DNA from: Streptomyces camelliae
Lineage (GTDB): Bacteria; Actinomycetota; Actinomycetes; Streptomycetales; Streptomycetaceae
Length of the DNA: 64,000 bases
Reading direction: 5' to 3'
Assembly (NCBI RefSeq): GCF_027625935.1
Contig: NZ_CP115300.1
Coordinates: 4,464,001 to 4,528,000, forward strand
In this document: piece by piece, positions 50,212 to 59,850 of the stretch
Layout of the letters: every line of letters starts with the position of its first letter
How positions within the stretch are numbered: position 1 is the first letter of the stretch
Translations under genes and position numbers: made by a program
Notes under the pieces: model-generated
Told to the model about the DNA's origin: nothing
Databases searched by the model: none
The model's input: only the letters and a program-made list of their open reading frames with translations

Positions 50212-52038
50212 ATGGGGCACTACAAGTCGAATCTCCGCGACATCGAGTTCAACCTCTTCGAGGTACTGGGGCGCGACAAGGTGTACGGCACCGGCCCGTT
50301 CGAGGAGATGGACGTCGACACCGCCAAGAGCGTCCTGGAGGAGCTGACCCGCCTCTCCGAGAACGAGCTGGCCGAGTCCTTCGCCGACGCCGACCGCAAC
50401 CCGCCGGTCTTCGACCCGGAGACCAACACCGCGCCCGTCCCGGCATCCTTCAAGAAGAGCTACCAGGCCTTCATGGACTCCGAGTACTGGCGGCTCGGCC
50501 TGCCCGAGGAGATCGGCGGCACCACCTCGCCGCGCTCCCTGATCTGGGCCTACGCCGAGCTGATCCTGGGCGCCAACCCGGCCGTGTGGATGTACTCCTC
50601 GGGCCCGGCCTTCGCCGGCATCCTCTTCGAGGAGGGCAACGAGGTCCAGAAGCACATCGCCAAGATCGCCGTGGAGAAGCAGTGGGGCTCCACGATGGTG
50701 CTCACCGAGCCCGACGCGGGCTCCGACGTGGGCGCCGGCCGCACCAAGGCGGTCCAGCAGGAGGACGGCTCCTGGCACATCGAGGGCGTGAAGCGCTTCA
50801 TCACCTCCGGTGAGCATGACATGTCGGAGAACATCCTCCACTACGTCCTCGCCCGCCCCGAGGGCGCCGGCCCCGGCACCAAGGGCCTGTCCCTGTTCCT
50901 CGTGCCGAAGTACACCTTCGACTTCGAGACCGGCGAGCTGGGCGAGCGCAACGGCGTCTACGCCACCAACGTCGAGCACAAGATGGGCCTGAAGGCCTCC
51001 AACACCTGCGAGATGACCTTCGGCGACCAGCACCCCGCCAAGGGCTGGCTCATCGGCGACAAGCACGACGGCATCCGCCAGATGTTCCGCATCATCGAGT
51101 TCGCCCGCATGATGGTCGGCACGAAGGCGATCTCCACGCTGTCCACGGGCTACCTGAACGCGCTGGAGTACGCCAAGGAGCGCGTCCAGGGTCCCGACCT
51201 GGCGAACTTCATGGACAAGAGCGCGCCCAAGGTCACCATCACCCACCACCCGGACGTGCGCCGCTCGCTGATCACGCAGAAGGCGTACGCGGAGGGCATG
51301 CGCGCCCTGGTGCTGTACACCGCCTCGGTCCAGGACGCGATCCAGGTCAAGGAGGCGAACGGCGAGGACGCCTCCGCCGAGCACGCGCTGAACGACCTGC
51401 TGCTGCCCATCGTCAAGGGCTACGGCTCCGAGAAGGGCTACGAGCAGCTCGCCCAGTCGCTGCAGACCTTCGGCGGCTCCGGCTTCCTGCAGGAGTACCC
51501 GATCGAGCAGTACATCCGGGACTCCAAGATCGACACCCTGTACGAGGGCACCACGGCGATCCAGGGCCAGGACTTCTTCTTCCGGAAGATCGTCCGCAAC
51601 CAGGGCGCCGCGCTGAACGCCCTCGCCGAGGACATCAAGAAGTTCCTGGCGCTCGGCACCGGCGGCGAGGAGCTGGCCGGCGCCCGTGAGCACCTGGCCA
51701 AGGCCGCCGTGGAGCTGGAGGCGATCGTCGGCCTCATGCTGACCGACCTCGCGGCCACCGAGCAGGACACCAAGAACATCTACAAGGTGGGCCTGAACAC
51801 CACCCGCCTGCTCATGGCCTCCGGTGACGTCGTCGTCGGCTACCTGCTGCTCAAGGGCGCCGCGATCGCCGCCGAGAAGCTGGCCACCGCCTCGGCGAAG
51901 GACCAGGCCTTCTACACCGGCAAGATCGCCGCGGCGAAGTTCTTCGCGGCGAACGTCCTGCCGGGCGTCACCCTGGCCCGCAAGGTCGCCGGGAATGTCG
52001 AGCTGGACCTGATGGAGCTGGACGAGGCCGCGTTCTAG
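50212..52038 (+). CDS. Long-form acyl-CoA dehydrogenase (FadE5-like)
   Basis: A 608-residue flavoprotein, longer than the usual 380 because of a C-terminal extension, like mycobacterial FadE5. Motifs: FAD/substrate contacts [10 protein letters not shown] (about 165-175) and the G-x-K-R-F-I-T-S-G loop; the catalytic Glu is in Y-E-G-T-T-A-I-Q (about 445). It catalyses the first step of fatty-acid beta-oxidation. The ATG at 50212 has GGAG 8 bases upstream. An in-frame GTG at 50179 is too close to its AGGAG. Confidence 0.93.
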   Translation: MGHYKSNLRDIEFNLFEVLGRDKVYGTGPFEEMDVDTAKSVLEELTRLSENELAESFADADRNPPVFDPETNTAPVPASFKKSYQAFMDSEYWRLGLPEEIGGTTSPRSLIWAYAELILGANPAVWMYSSGPAFAGILFEEGNEVQKHIAKIAVEKQWGSTMVLTEPDAGSDVGAGRTKAVQQEDGSWHIEGVKRFITSGEHDMSENILHYVLARPEGAGPGTKGLSLFLVPKYTFDFETGELGERNGVYATNVEHKMGLKASNTCEMTFGDQHPAKGWLIGDKHDGIRQMFRIIEFARMMVGTKAISTLSTGYLNALEYAKERVQGPDLANFMDKSAPKVTITHHPDVRRSLITQKAYAEGMRALVLYTASVQDAIQVKEANGEDASAEHALNDLLLPIVKGYGSEKGYEQLAQSLQTFGGSGFLQEYPIEQYIRDSKIDTLYEGTTAIQGQDFFFRKIVRNQGAALNALAEDIKKFLALGTGGEELAGAREHLAKAAVELEAIVGLMLTDLAATEQDTKNIYKVGLNTTRLLMASGDVVVGYLLLKGAAIAAEKLATASAKDQAFYTGKIAAAKFFAANVLPGVTLARKVAGNVELDLMELDEAAF

Positions 52039-52111
52039 TCCCGTCGATTCGGTCCCACGGGCTCGCTCCCATACCGGGAGCGAGCCCGTGCACGTCGTTA
52101 AGGTGAACCCC

Positions 52112-53410
52112 ATGAGCGCACCAGCCCGCTTCGACCGCGGCCACACCGACGACCTGATGTCCTTCCTGGCGGCCGGAGCGTCGCCGTACCACGCGGTGGC
52201 CACCACCGCGGAGCGGCTGGAGAAGGCGGGCTTCCGGCAGGTCGCGGAGACGGACGCCTGGGAGGGGACGAGCGGCGGCAAGTACGTGCTGCGCGGCGGT
52301 GCGATCGTCGCCTGGTACGTCCCCGAGGGCGGCGAACCGCACACCCCCTTCCACATCATCGGCGCCCACACCGACTCCCCCAACCTGCGCATCAAGCCGC
52401 GGCCGGACACCGGGGCACACGGCTGGCGCCAGGTCGCCGTCGAGATCTACGGCGGCCCGCTGATGAACTCCTGGCTGGACCGCGACCTGGGCCTGGCCGG
52501 CCGCCTCACCCTGCGCGACGGCTCCTCGGTCCTGGTGAACGTGGACCGCCCGCTGCTGCGCGTGCCCCAACTCGCCATCCACCTGGACCGCTCGGTCTCC
52601 ACGGAGGGCCTCAAGCTCGACAAGCAGCGGCACCTCCAGCCCGTGTGGGGCCTCGGCGACGACGTGCGCGAAGGGGACCTGATCGCCTTCCTGGAGCAGG
52701 AGGCGGGCCTGGCGGCCGGTTCCGTGGCGGGCTGGGACCTGATGGTGCACCCCGTGGAACCGCCGGCCTACCTCGGCCGGGACCGCGAGCTGCTCGCCGG
52801 GCCGCGCATGGACAACCTGCTGTCGGTGCACGCGGGCGCGGCCGCCCTGGCCGCCGTCGCGACCTCCGGCGCCCCGCTCACCCGTATCCCCGTGCTGGCC
52901 GCGTTCGACCACGAGGAGAACGGCTCCCAGTCGGACACCGGCGCCGACGGCCCGCTGCTCGGATCGGTCCTAGAGCGCTCGGTCTACGCGCGCGGCGGCT
53001 CCTACGAGGACCGGGCCCGCGCCTTCGCCGGCACGGTCTGTCTGTCCTCCGACACGGGCCACGCCGTCCACCCCAACTACGCCGAGCGCCACGACCCCAC
53101 CCATCACCCCCGGGTCAACGGCGGCCCCATCCTCAAGGTCAACGTCAACAACCGCTACGCCACGGACGGTTCGGGCCGCGCCATCTTCGCCGCTGCCTGC
53201 GAGAAGGCGAACGTCCCCTTCCAGTCGTTCGTCTCCAACAACTCCATGCCGTGCGGCACCACGATCGGCCCGATCACCGCGGCCCGGCACGGCATCCGCA
53301 CGGTCGACATCGGCGTGGCGATCCTGTCGATGCACAGCGCCCGCGAACTGTGCGGCGCCGACGACCCGTTCCTGCTGGCGAACGCCCTCACGGCCTTCCT
53401 GGAGGGCTAG
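52112..53410 (+). CDS. M18-family aminopeptidase
   Basis: A 432-residue cytosolic zinc aminopeptidase of the aspartyl-aminopeptidase (M18) family. Metal ligands are expected in G-A-H-T-D-S-P, D-H-E-E-N-G-S, S-S-D-T-G-H-A and the C-terminal S-M-H-S-A-R-E motif; all are present. It removes N-terminal residues from peptides. The ATG at 52112 is preceded by TAAGGTG, which can serve both as Shine-Dalgarno and, as TAAGGT, as a -10 box of a leaderless message. Confidence 0.94.
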   Translation: MSAPARFDRGHTDDLMSFLAAGASPYHAVATTAERLEKAGFRQVAETDAWEGTSGGKYVLRGGAIVAWYVPEGGEPHTPFHIIGAHTDSPNLRIKPRPDTGAHGWRQVAVEIYGGPLMNSWLDRDLGLAGRLTLRDGSSVLVNVDRPLLRVPQLAIHLDRSVSTEGLKLDKQRHLQPVWGLGDDVREGDLIAFLEQEAGLAAGSVAGWDLMVHPVEPPAYLGRDRELLAGPRMDNLLSVHAGAAALAAVATSGAPLTRIPVLAAFDHEENGSQSDTGADGPLLGSVLERSVYARGGSYEDRARAFAGTVCLSSDTGHAVHPNYAERHDPTHHPRVNGGPILKVNVNNRYATDGSGRAIFAAACEKANVPFQSFVSNNSMPCGTTIGPITAARHGIRTVDIGVAILSMHSARELCGADDPFLLANALTAFLEG

Positions 53411-53476
53411 TTCGCGAACCGCCGGGTACCCGGCCGGCACCGGAGATTCCGGAACCGGAAAGGGAGGCGAATTCCC

Positions 53477-53731
53477 ATGGGGCTCGGCGGATGCATCATC
53501 CTCCTCGCCGCGGGAGCCATCCTGACGTTCGCGACCGACTGGCACATGAAGGGCGTCAACCTCCCGGTCGTCGGGCTGATCCTGATGGCCGTGGGACTGA
53601 TCGGCGTCGTGACGTTCACAGGGATCGCGCGGCGCCGGCGGGTCGTGGTCCCGCCGACGACACCGGTGGTGGAGGAGGAAGCCCACCGCCACCACCATGT
53701 CGACGGCTACCACGACGGCTACGGCGTCTGA
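53477..53731 (+). CDS. Small membrane protein (DUF6458-like)
   Basis: An 84-residue protein with two membrane segments (about 3-20 and 27-49), a basic R-R-R-R cluster and a His/Asp/Tyr-rich C-terminal tail (H-R-H-H-H-V-D-G-Y-H-D-G-Y). GGGAGG lies upstream of the ATG. The layout fits the DUF6458 family of actinobacteria; function is unknown. The His-rich tail could bind metal, which is a guess. Confidence 0.8.
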   Translation: MGLGGCIILLAAGAILTFATDWHMKGVNLPVVGLILMAVGLIGVVTFTGIARRRRVVVPPTTPVVEEEAHRHHHVDGYHDGYGV

Positions 53732-53744
53732 CGGCAACGCCCGG

Positions 53745-55553
53745 CTACTGCTCGTCCATCCCGGCCAGGACGAGCGGCAGCCGCTCCGCCCCGCCCGCTA
53801 TGAGCCGGACCGGAACACCCCAGTCCTGCTGATGGACATGGCAGGCGGGGTACTCGTTGGCCACATCGTCGTCGCAGCTCGCCGCCATCGCCGAGACGTG
53901 CAACACCCCTTCGGGCACGGCGGGGTTCAGCTCCAGCTCACGCCCTAGGTCCGTGTCCGCGCCCTCCCCCTTGAGCAGCAGCTCGGGCGGGGTCGAGGAG
54001 ACCAGCAGGCGCGTCGAGGGGCCGTACCGCGTGTCCAGCTTCTGGCCCGCCGGGGCCTGGAAGATCACGTCCAGGCGGAGGCGGCCGGGGGCCACCTCGG
54101 TCGCCGCGCGCTGGGTACGGTGGGCGACCGACTCCACCCGCACCGCCTCCTCCGGCAGCCGCAGCCGGGTCAGCCGGTGCCGGGCCGACTCCACGACCAC
54201 GATGTCCGCGCCGACGAGCACGGCGTCGCTGGGCTCGCGCAGATCGGTGGCGAGCGTGGTGACCTCACCGGTCGCGGGGTCGTAGCGGCGCAGGGCGTGG
54301 TTGTAGGTGTCGGCGACCGCGACCGAGCCGTCCGGCAGCGCGGTGACGCCCAGCGGGTGCTGGAACAGGGCCTGCCCGGCGGCACCGTCCCGGTGGCCGA
54401 AGTCGAACAGGCCGGTGCCGACGGCGGTGTGGACGTGCCCGTCCGGGTCCACCCAGCGCAGGGCGCTCGTCTCGGAGTCGGCCAGCCACAGCCGGCCGGC
54501 GGTGGCCGCGAGGCCGGAGGGCTGGGCGAACCAGGCCTCGGCGCCAGGGCCGTCCACCAGGCCCTCGTTGGTGGTGCCCGCCGCCACGGACACGGTCGCG
54601 CCGGCCGGATCGTACGTCCACAGCTGGTGCACCCCGGCCATGGCGATCCACACCCGGCCGCCGAAGACCGCCACGTCCCACGGCGAGGACAGGTCCACCT
54701 CGCGGGCCGGGCCCGAGGTGGGGGAGCCCTGCCACCACTGCCGGCCGGTGCCGGCCAGGGTGGTCACCGCGCCCGTGGCGAGGTCCAGGCGGCGCAGCGC
54801 GTGGTTGACGGTGTCGGCCACGACCACCGAGCCGTCGTCGAGGAGCGCGAGACCCTGCGGCTCGTTGAAGGACGCCTCCTCGGGGCCGCCGTCCGTGAAA
54901 CCGCGCGCACCGGAGCCGATGCGCCGTACGACGGTCTCCGCGTCCTCGGCCAGCTCCACCAGCTGGTGCCGGGTGGTGTCGCTGACCAGGAAGTTCCCGG
55001 ACGGAAGAAGCAGGACCTTGCCCGGGAAGCGCAGGGTCGTCGGCTCCGGCTCCGGCGGCACGTACGGGCCGTCGCCGCGGCGCAGGGTGCCCTTCGCCGC
55101 GTGCTCCGCCTCCAGCTCCTCGACCAGCCGCTCGATGGCGTGCGCATGGCCCTCGCCCGCGTGCTGGGCGACGACGTAGCCCTCGGGGTCGATGACGACC
55201 AGCGTCGGCCACGCGCGCACCGCGTACTGCTTCCAGGTGGCCAGCTCCGGGTCGTCCAGCACCGGGTGCTCCACGCCGTACCGCTCGACCGCGTCCACGA
55301 CCGCCTGGTGCTCCGCCTCGTGCACGAACTTCGGGGAGTGCACACCGATGACCACCACCGTGTCCCGGTGTCTCTCCTCCAACTCGCGCAACTCATCCAG
55401 GACATGCAGGCAATTCACGCAACAAAATGTCCAAAAATCAACAATTACGATGCGTCCTCGAAGCTCGGCGAGACCGAGCTCCTTGTCACCCGTGTTGATC
55501 CAGCCGCCCTTGCCGGTCAGTTCGGGCGCGCGAACGCGTGCGTGCTTTGCCAT
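53745..55553 (-). CDS. Thioredoxin-like/NHL-repeat protein (NHLRC2 type)
   Basis: A 602-residue protein. The N-terminal thioredoxin-like domain (about 1-150) has F-W-T-F-C-C-V-N-C, giving a C-x-x-C pair. Residues about 175-480 form an NHL propeller (A-D-T-V-N-H-A-L-R-R-L, A-D-T-Y-N-H-A-L-R-R-Y), and a beta-sandwich of about 110 residues ends it. It is the bacterial relative of NHLRC2; its role is unknown. The codons for the CxxC segment (55405-55455) are strikingly AT-rich for this genome. A serine recombinase gene ends 29 bases upstream of the ATG. Confidence 0.9.
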   Translation of the reverse strand: MAKHARVRAPELTGKGGWINTGDKELGLAELRGRIVIVDFWTFCCVNCLHVLDELRELEERHRDTVVVIGVHSPKFVHEAEHQAVVDAVERYGVEHPVLDDPELATWKQYAVRAWPTLVVIDPEGYVVAQHAGEGHAHAIERLVEELEAEHAAKGTLRRGDGPYVPPEPEPTTLRFPGKVLLLPSGNFLVSDTTRHQLVELAEDAETVVRRIGSGARGFTDGGPEEASFNEPQGLALLDDGSVVVADTVNHALRRLDLATGAVTTLAGTGRQWWQGSPTSGPAREVDLSSPWDVAVFGGRVWIAMAGVHQLWTYDPAGATVSVAAGTTNEGLVDGPGAEAWFAQPSGLAATAGRLWLADSETSALRWVDPDGHVHTAVGTGLFDFGHRDGAAGQALFQHPLGVTALPDGSVAVADTYNHALRRYDPATGEVTTLATDLREPSDAVLVGADIVVVESARHRLTRLRLPEEAVRVESVAHRTQRAATEVAPGRLRLDVIFQAPAGQKLDTRYGPSTRLLVSSTPPELLLKGEGADTDLGRELELNPAVPEGVLHVSAMAASCDDDVANEYPACHVHQQDWGVPVRLIAGGAERLPLVLAGMDEQ

Positions 55554-55582
55554 GATCCAGGCCAACCACACCTGTGTCCCAG

Positions 55583-56839
55583 CTATTCCTCGTGGCTTTC
55601 ACCTGCCCAGAGGATCCGAAGCCGTTTCTCGGGATCGAACCGTCGCCCCCTGCCCGGAGCCCTGGTCACCCATACCCTTTCCACTGCGGCGAAGAGGAGA
55701 CCTCGTCTTCCCTGTACCTCGCTCCCCTCCCACTGCGCCACAAGCGTCGGATTCCTGCTCAGAAATGCATCGGCCACCGCTTCCTCGACACGGACGGCCA
55801 TCGCCCTGGCTCCTGGGCAGGTGTGTCCCAGCCGCACGCCCTGACACACGTACGAGGTGCCGTTCTTGCTCATGCGTGTACCACAGCCGTCGACGGCACA
55901 GAACAGCAGTCCGGTGAGGAGATGAGCAGCCCTGCGGACCGGACGCCTGAGACCATCGCCCCGGAGCCGGGTCCTGGATTCCAGCGCAGCGACGATCCAC
56001 TGCTGTTCCTCCACCGTGACGATTCCCTCACCCACGATGACAGGGCAACCGGTGTGCGGATCCCGGTACGGGCGGACGACGCTGGTGTACTTCCGGAAGC
56101 AACGCTCCTCGTCCCAGACAGTCTCCGTTTCCGGAAGGAGGCCTGCGAAGGCCGGGGCCCTGAGGAGCTGGGACAACGAACCCACTTGCCACAAACCGCC
56201 TCTGGATGCGGCGACCTCGTGCTCGTTCAGCAACCGCGCGATCCTTACGAGGGACTGCCCCGCAAGTGCCTCATCGGCGATCAGACGTGCGTACACCGAG
56301 GTCTCGGGGTCCGGCGTCAATCGTCCGGAGCCGGGGTCGATACGCAGCCCGTAGGGCGGCTGCCCACCGATCCACCTACCTCGGCCACGCAGGTACTGCT
56401 TGGCGTGACGAATGCGTTCACCTTGCGTCTCAGCCTCGGTACGTGCCCACTCGGACAGCGAGGCCATGGCCAGCCGGTCCCCGGAATTCGTCGAATCCAG
56501 CCTGTTCATGACAGAGACCAACCGTCCGCCGACCTTGTCGAACTCGCACAGGAGCGGTCCGACTTCGGCGGTCCCTTTTCGGCTCAGGCGATCCAGCTTC
56601 CAGACGATCAAGGTCCGTACGGCACCCGACGTAACCGCGTTCCTGGCCGCGTCGAATCCCTTCCGCGTCACATGCTTGTAGCCAGATCTGCCTCGGTCTA
56701 CATGTACCTGACGAACCAACAGGCCATGCTGCTCGGCCCAGGCCCGGCAATCGGCCTCCTGCCGCTCGATCGCCGTCTTCCCTTCCCGGTCCAGTGACAG
56801 CCGTAGGTAGAGATCGGCATGGGTGTCCGCCTGCTGCAC
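55583..56839 (-). CDS. Large serine recombinase (integrase-type)
   Basis: A 418-residue recombinase. The resolvase domain (about 8-150) has the catalytic Ser15 in Y-L-R-L-S and K-L-D-R-L-S-R. A recombinase domain (about 165-270; G-G-Q-P-P-Y-G) and a zinc ribbon with C-A-V-D-G-C and C-Q-G-V-x-x-G-H-T-C follow, then a C-terminal tail. It is slightly shorter than typical phage integrases but seems complete. It begins at GTG 56839 behind GGGAGGGGAT. It stands alone, with no excision factor, phage or conjugation genes nearby, so it is probably the relic or minimal core of an integrated element. Confidence 0.9.
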   Translation of the reverse strand: MQQADTHADLYLRLSLDREGKTAIERQEADCRAWAEQHGLLVRQVHVDRGRSGYKHVTRKGFDAARNAVTSGAVRTLIVWKLDRLSRKGTAEVGPLLCEFDKVGGRLVSVMNRLDSTNSGDRLAMASLSEWARTEAETQGERIRHAKQYLRGRGRWIGGQPPYGLRIDPGSGRLTPDPETSVYARLIADEALAGQSLVRIARLLNEHEVAASRGGLWQVGSLSQLLRAPAFAGLLPETETVWDEERCFRKYTSVVRPYRDPHTGCPVIVGEGIVTVEEQQWIVAALESRTRLRGDGLRRPVRRAAHLLTGLLFCAVDGCGTRMSKNGTSYVCQGVRLGHTCPGARAMAVRVEEAVADAFLSRNPTLVAQWEGSEVQGRRGLLFAAVERVWVTRAPGRGRRFDPEKRLRILWAGESHEE

Positions 56840-56859
56840 ATCCCCTCCCAGAGTTGCTC

Positions 56860-56882
56860 ACTCTGTGAACGAACAGCAGAGT
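56860..56882. promoter_or_regulatory. Inverted repeat ahead of the recombinase gene
   Basis: ACTCTG (56860-56865) and CAGAGT (56877-56882) face each other across 11 bases, 20 bases upstream of the recombinase start. On the minus strand TTGACT lies across the distal arm as a -35 candidate. It fits an operator of the recombinase promoter. Confidence 0.4.
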
Positions 56883-56907
56883 CAAAGGTAATGAACTTGG
56901 CGCATGC

Positions 56908-57312
56908 CTACGTCAGGGCGTGGCCGGTGGTGACGTCCACGTAGTCGGGCACCTCCTCGTGCCGGTCGCCGACCGAGAGGGTGTTGGTGGGCTCGAAGAG
57001 GAGTACTTCGGCGCGCCGGGGGGCGGACGGCTTGTGCCAGGTGCCGCGCGGGACGGTGAACAACGATCCCTTGGTCAGCACGACCGTGCGCTCCCCGGCC
57101 GGCTCGCGCAGACCGATGTGCACCTCGCCGTCGAGGACCAGGAAGAACTCGTCGGTGTCCTCGTGCACGTGCCAGACGTGCTCGCCCTCGAACTTGGCGA
57201 GACGGACGTCGTAGTCGTTGACGGCGGCGACGATGCGGGGGCTCCAGCACTCGTCGAAGGAGGCGAGGGCCTTGTCCAGGGGGACGGGCTGCGTGGGTTC
57301 CGTGGGTTCCAT
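56908..57312 (-). CDS. Cupin-domain protein
   Basis: A 134-residue single cupin with the metal motif H-V-W-H-V-H-E-D-T-D-E-F-F (about 44-56) and P-R-G-T-W-H-K-P (about 88-95). It may be a small metal-dependent enzyme or sugar-binding protein; no substrate is evident. It is divergent from a GlxA-type regulator with a 16-bp palindrome between them. The ATG at 57312 has no good ribosome site, and an upstream in-frame start is possible. Confidence 0.85.
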   Translation of the reverse strand: MEPTEPTQPVPLDKALASFDECWSPRIVAAVNDYDVRLAKFEGEHVWHVHEDTDEFFLVLDGEVHIGLREPAGERTVVLTKGSLFTVPRGTWHKPSAPRRAEVLLFEPTNTLSVGDRHEEVPDYVDVTTGHALT

Positions 57313-57347
57313 GGGTTCATCGTCGGGGGCGGCGGGACGGCCGACGA

Positions 57348-57363
57348 GTGCTAGGAATAGCAC
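57348..57363. promoter_or_regulatory. Operator-like palindrome GTGCTA-GGAA-TAGCAC
   Basis: Perfect 6-bp arms with a 4-base centre. It touches the ATG of the regulator gene (57364) and lies 36 bases upstream of the cupin gene. A regulator bound here would block its own start and could control the cupin gene. Confidence 0.6.
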
Positions 57364-58332
57364 ATGCCGCAAGGATCCTCGCACCGTGTCGTGCTGGTGG
57401 TCGACGAGAACTCCAACCCCTTCGAGATGAGCTGCGCCATCGAGATCTTCGGGCTGCCCCGGCCCGAACTCGGCCGGGAGCTGTACGACTTCCAGCTGTG
57501 CGCGGCCGACCCGCTGACCCGGATGCGGGACGGTTTCTTCACGCTCACCGGGGTGGCCGGGCTGGAGGCCGCCGAGGATGCCGACACGCTGATCGTGCCG
57601 AACCGGCCCGACACCGAGGTCCCGCGCGCGGAGCGCGTACTGGACGTCGTACGCCGGGCACACGCGCGTGGTGCCCGGCTCGTCGGGTTCTGCTCCGGCG
57701 CGTTCACGATCGCGGAAGCCGGGCTGCTGGACGGGCGCCGGGCGGCCTGCCACTGGATGTGGGAGCAGTCCTTCCGCACCCGCTTCCCGGCGGTACGACT
57801 GGAGCCGGACGTGCTCTTCGTGGACGACGGCGACATCCTCACCGCCTCCGGCAGCGCCTCGGCGCTCGACCTGGGCCTGCACATCGTGCGCCGGGACCAC
57901 GGCGCGGAGATCGCCAACCACGTCTCCCGGCGCCTGGTCTTCGCCGCTCACCGGGACGGCGACCAGCGGCAGTTCGTCGAGCGCCCGCTGCCGCACGTGC
58001 CCGACGAGTCGCTCGGCCCGCTGCTGGCCTGGGCGCAGGAACGGCTGGACGAACCGCTGACCGTGGCCGACCTGGCGGCCCGCGCGCTCGTCAGCCCCGC
58101 CACCCTGCACCGCCGCTTCCGTGCCCAGCTGGGCACGACCCCGCTGGCCTGGCTCACCGGCGAGCGCGTGGCGCTGGCCTGCCGGCTGATCGAGCGCGGC
58201 GAGGAGCGCCTGGACGTCGTCGCGGCCCGCAGCGGCCTCGGTACGGCGGCCAACCTGCGGGCCCGCCTGCGCCGCGAGACGGGCCTGAGCCCATCGGCGT
58301 ACCGCAGACGCTTCGGACCGGCGAGCCGGTGA
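57364..58332 (+). CDS. GlxA-family regulator (DJ-1/PfpI domain plus AraC HTH)
   Basis: A 322-residue transcription factor. The N-terminal DJ-1/PfpI-like domain (about 8-180) keeps the Cys of G-F-C-S-G-A-F (about 103-109). The C-terminal AraC-type HTH (about 215-315) reads V-A-D-L-A-A-R-A-L-V-S-P-A-T-L-H-R-R-F and later a second helix-turn-helix. The ligand is unknown. It probably regulates the divergent cupin gene through the palindrome at 57348-57363. No Shine-Dalgarno precedes the ATG, so the mRNA may be nearly leaderless. Confidence 0.9.
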   Translation: MPQGSSHRVVLVVDENSNPFEMSCAIEIFGLPRPELGRELYDFQLCAADPLTRMRDGFFTLTGVAGLEAAEDADTLIVPNRPDTEVPRAERVLDVVRRAHARGARLVGFCSGAFTIAEAGLLDGRRAACHWMWEQSFRTRFPAVRLEPDVLFVDDGDILTASGSASALDLGLHIVRRDHGAEIANHVSRRLVFAAHRDGDQRQFVERPLPHVPDESLGPLLAWAQERLDEPLTVADLAARALVSPATLHRRFRAQLGTTPLAWLTGERVALACRLIERGEERLDVVAARSGLGTAANLRARLRRETGLSPSAYRRRFGPASR

Positions 58333-58363
58333 TGGCGGGCAGGCGGCGGGGAACGGTACCCGC

Positions 58364-58858
58364 ATGAGATTCCACGTACGCGACCGGCTCCTCGGCATCG
58401 GTGAGGACTACTGGATCGAGGACGAGCACGGCCGCAAGGTGTACCTCGTCGACGGCAAGGCGATGCGGCTGCGGGACACCTTCGAGCTGAAGGACACCCA
58501 TGGCCGCGTCCTGATCGACATCCACCAGAAGATGTTCGCCCTGCGCGACACGATGGTGATCGAGCGGGACGGCGAGGGCCTGGCCAGGATCAAGCGCAAG
58601 CGGCTGTCCCTGCTGCGCAACCACTACCGGGTCACCATGGCGGACGGCATCGAGCTGGACGTCAGTGGAAAGATCCTGGACCGCGAGTTCGTCGTCGAGT
58701 ACGACGGCGAACTCCTCGCGGTCGTCTCCCGCCGCTGGCTGCACCTGCGCGAGACCTACGGCGTCGACGTCGTGCGGGAGGACACGGACCCGGCGCTGCT
58801 GATCGCGGTGGCGGTGTGCGTGATCCACTTGGCGGAGAAGGAGCGGGAGGAGGACTGA
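58364..58858 (+). CDS. LURP-one-related (DUF567) protein
   Basis: A 164-residue protein with the LURP-one beta-barrel pattern: F-H-V-R-D-R-L-L-G-I-G-E-D-Y-W-I-E-D, Y-L-V-D-G-K-A-M-R-L-R-D-T-F, and a final hydrophobic helix L-L-I-A-V-A-V-C-V-I-H-L. The fold resembles tubby and scramblase domains; bacterial members have no established role. GGGGA lies about 11 bases upstream. It follows the GlxA gene after 31 bases and may share its transcript. Confidence 0.87.
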   Translation: MRFHVRDRLLGIGEDYWIEDEHGRKVYLVDGKAMRLRDTFELKDTHGRVLIDIHQKMFALRDTMVIERDGEGLARIKRKRLSLLRNHYRVTMADGIELDVSGKILDREFVVEYDGELLAVVSRRWLHLRETYGVDVVREDTDPALLIAVAVCVIHLAEKEREED

Positions 58859-58876
58859 AGGCGGGCTGAAGGCGGA

Positions 58877-59668
58877 CTACCGGGGCGGTCGCAGGCCGAG
58901 CACCCGGTCCTTCAGGACCGGGAACTGCTCGCGGGTGGCCGCCGCCTTCGCCGGGTCGAAGTCGACCGTGAGGACCTCCTCGTCCGGGCCCGCCTCGGCG
59001 AGCACCTCGCCCCACGGATCCACCACGATCGAGTGACCCGCCTGCGGAACCCCCGCGTGGGTCCCGGCCGTTCCACAGGCGAGCACGAACGCCTGGTTCT
59101 CCACCGCCCGCGCCTGAGCCAGCAGCGTCCAGTGCGCCCGCCGCCGCTCGGGCCAGCCCGCGGGGAGTACGAAGGTCTCGGCGCCGGCGTCGACCAGTGC
59201 GCGGAAGAGCTCGGGGAAACGGAGGTCGTAGCAGGTGGCCAGGCCCAGCGTGGTCTCGGGCAGCCGGACCGTCACCAGCGCCTGCCCGGCGCCCATCAGC
59301 ACGGCCTCACCCTTGTCGAAGCCGAAGCGGTGGATCTTGCGGTAGGCGGCGGCCAACTCGCCGGAGGGAGAGAAGACGAGAGAGGTGTTGTAGACGGGCC
59401 CGTCCGGGTCTCGCTCGGGGATCGATCCGGCGTGCAGCCACACCCCGGCGTCACTCGCGGCCTTGGCCATGACCTCGTACGTCGGCCCGTCGAGCGGCTC
59501 GGCCTCGCGGGTGAAGTCCTCGTAGGCGAAGGCACCGGTGGTCCACAGCTCGGGCAGGACGACGAGATCGGACCCGGCCTGCCGGCGGACCAGCGCGGCC
59601 GCCCGGTGCCGCCGGGAGTCGACCGATTCGTCCTCGTTCACGGCGATCTGGATCAGCGAGGCGCGCAC
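58877..59668 (-). CDS. Carbon-nitrogen hydrolase (nitrilase superfamily)
   Basis: A 263-residue enzyme with the Glu-Lys-Cys triad of the superfamily: Glu in L-P-E-L-W, Lys in Y-R-K-I-H, Cys in A-T-C-Y-D-L-R-F-P-E. The length and motifs fit the omega-amidase/Nit-like branch, which hydrolyses amides of small carboxylic acids. The substrate is unproven. GTG at 59668 with AGGA upstream is preferred to the longer frame. It is convergent with the LURP-one gene. Confidence 0.9.
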   Translation of the reverse strand: MRASLIQIAVNEDESVDSRRHRAAALVRRQAGSDLVVLPELWTTGAFAYEDFTREAEPLDGPTYEVMAKAASDAGVWLHAGSIPERDPDGPVYNTSLVFSPSGELAAAYRKIHRFGFDKGEAVLMGAGQALVTVRLPETTLGLATCYDLRFPELFRALVDAGAETFVLPAGWPERRRAHWTLLAQARAVENQAFVLACGTAGTHAGVPQAGHSIVVDPWGEVLAEAGPDEEVLTVDFDPAKAAATREQFPVLKDRVLGLRPPR

Positions 59669-59850
59669 ACTACCACCGTCCTGGCATTCGAGTCGTCCAC
59701 ACAGGCCTACGATCGTCACACGAAAGCACTGCCGGGGTGCCTGAAGGCAGCGTAACTTAGCCACTCAGACACCCGCCGCCGTGCCGCCGCCGCCCGCTGG
59801 CAACGCCGCCGCAACCTGCCCGTGTACCGACCGCCGAGGGGTCCCGTTCC

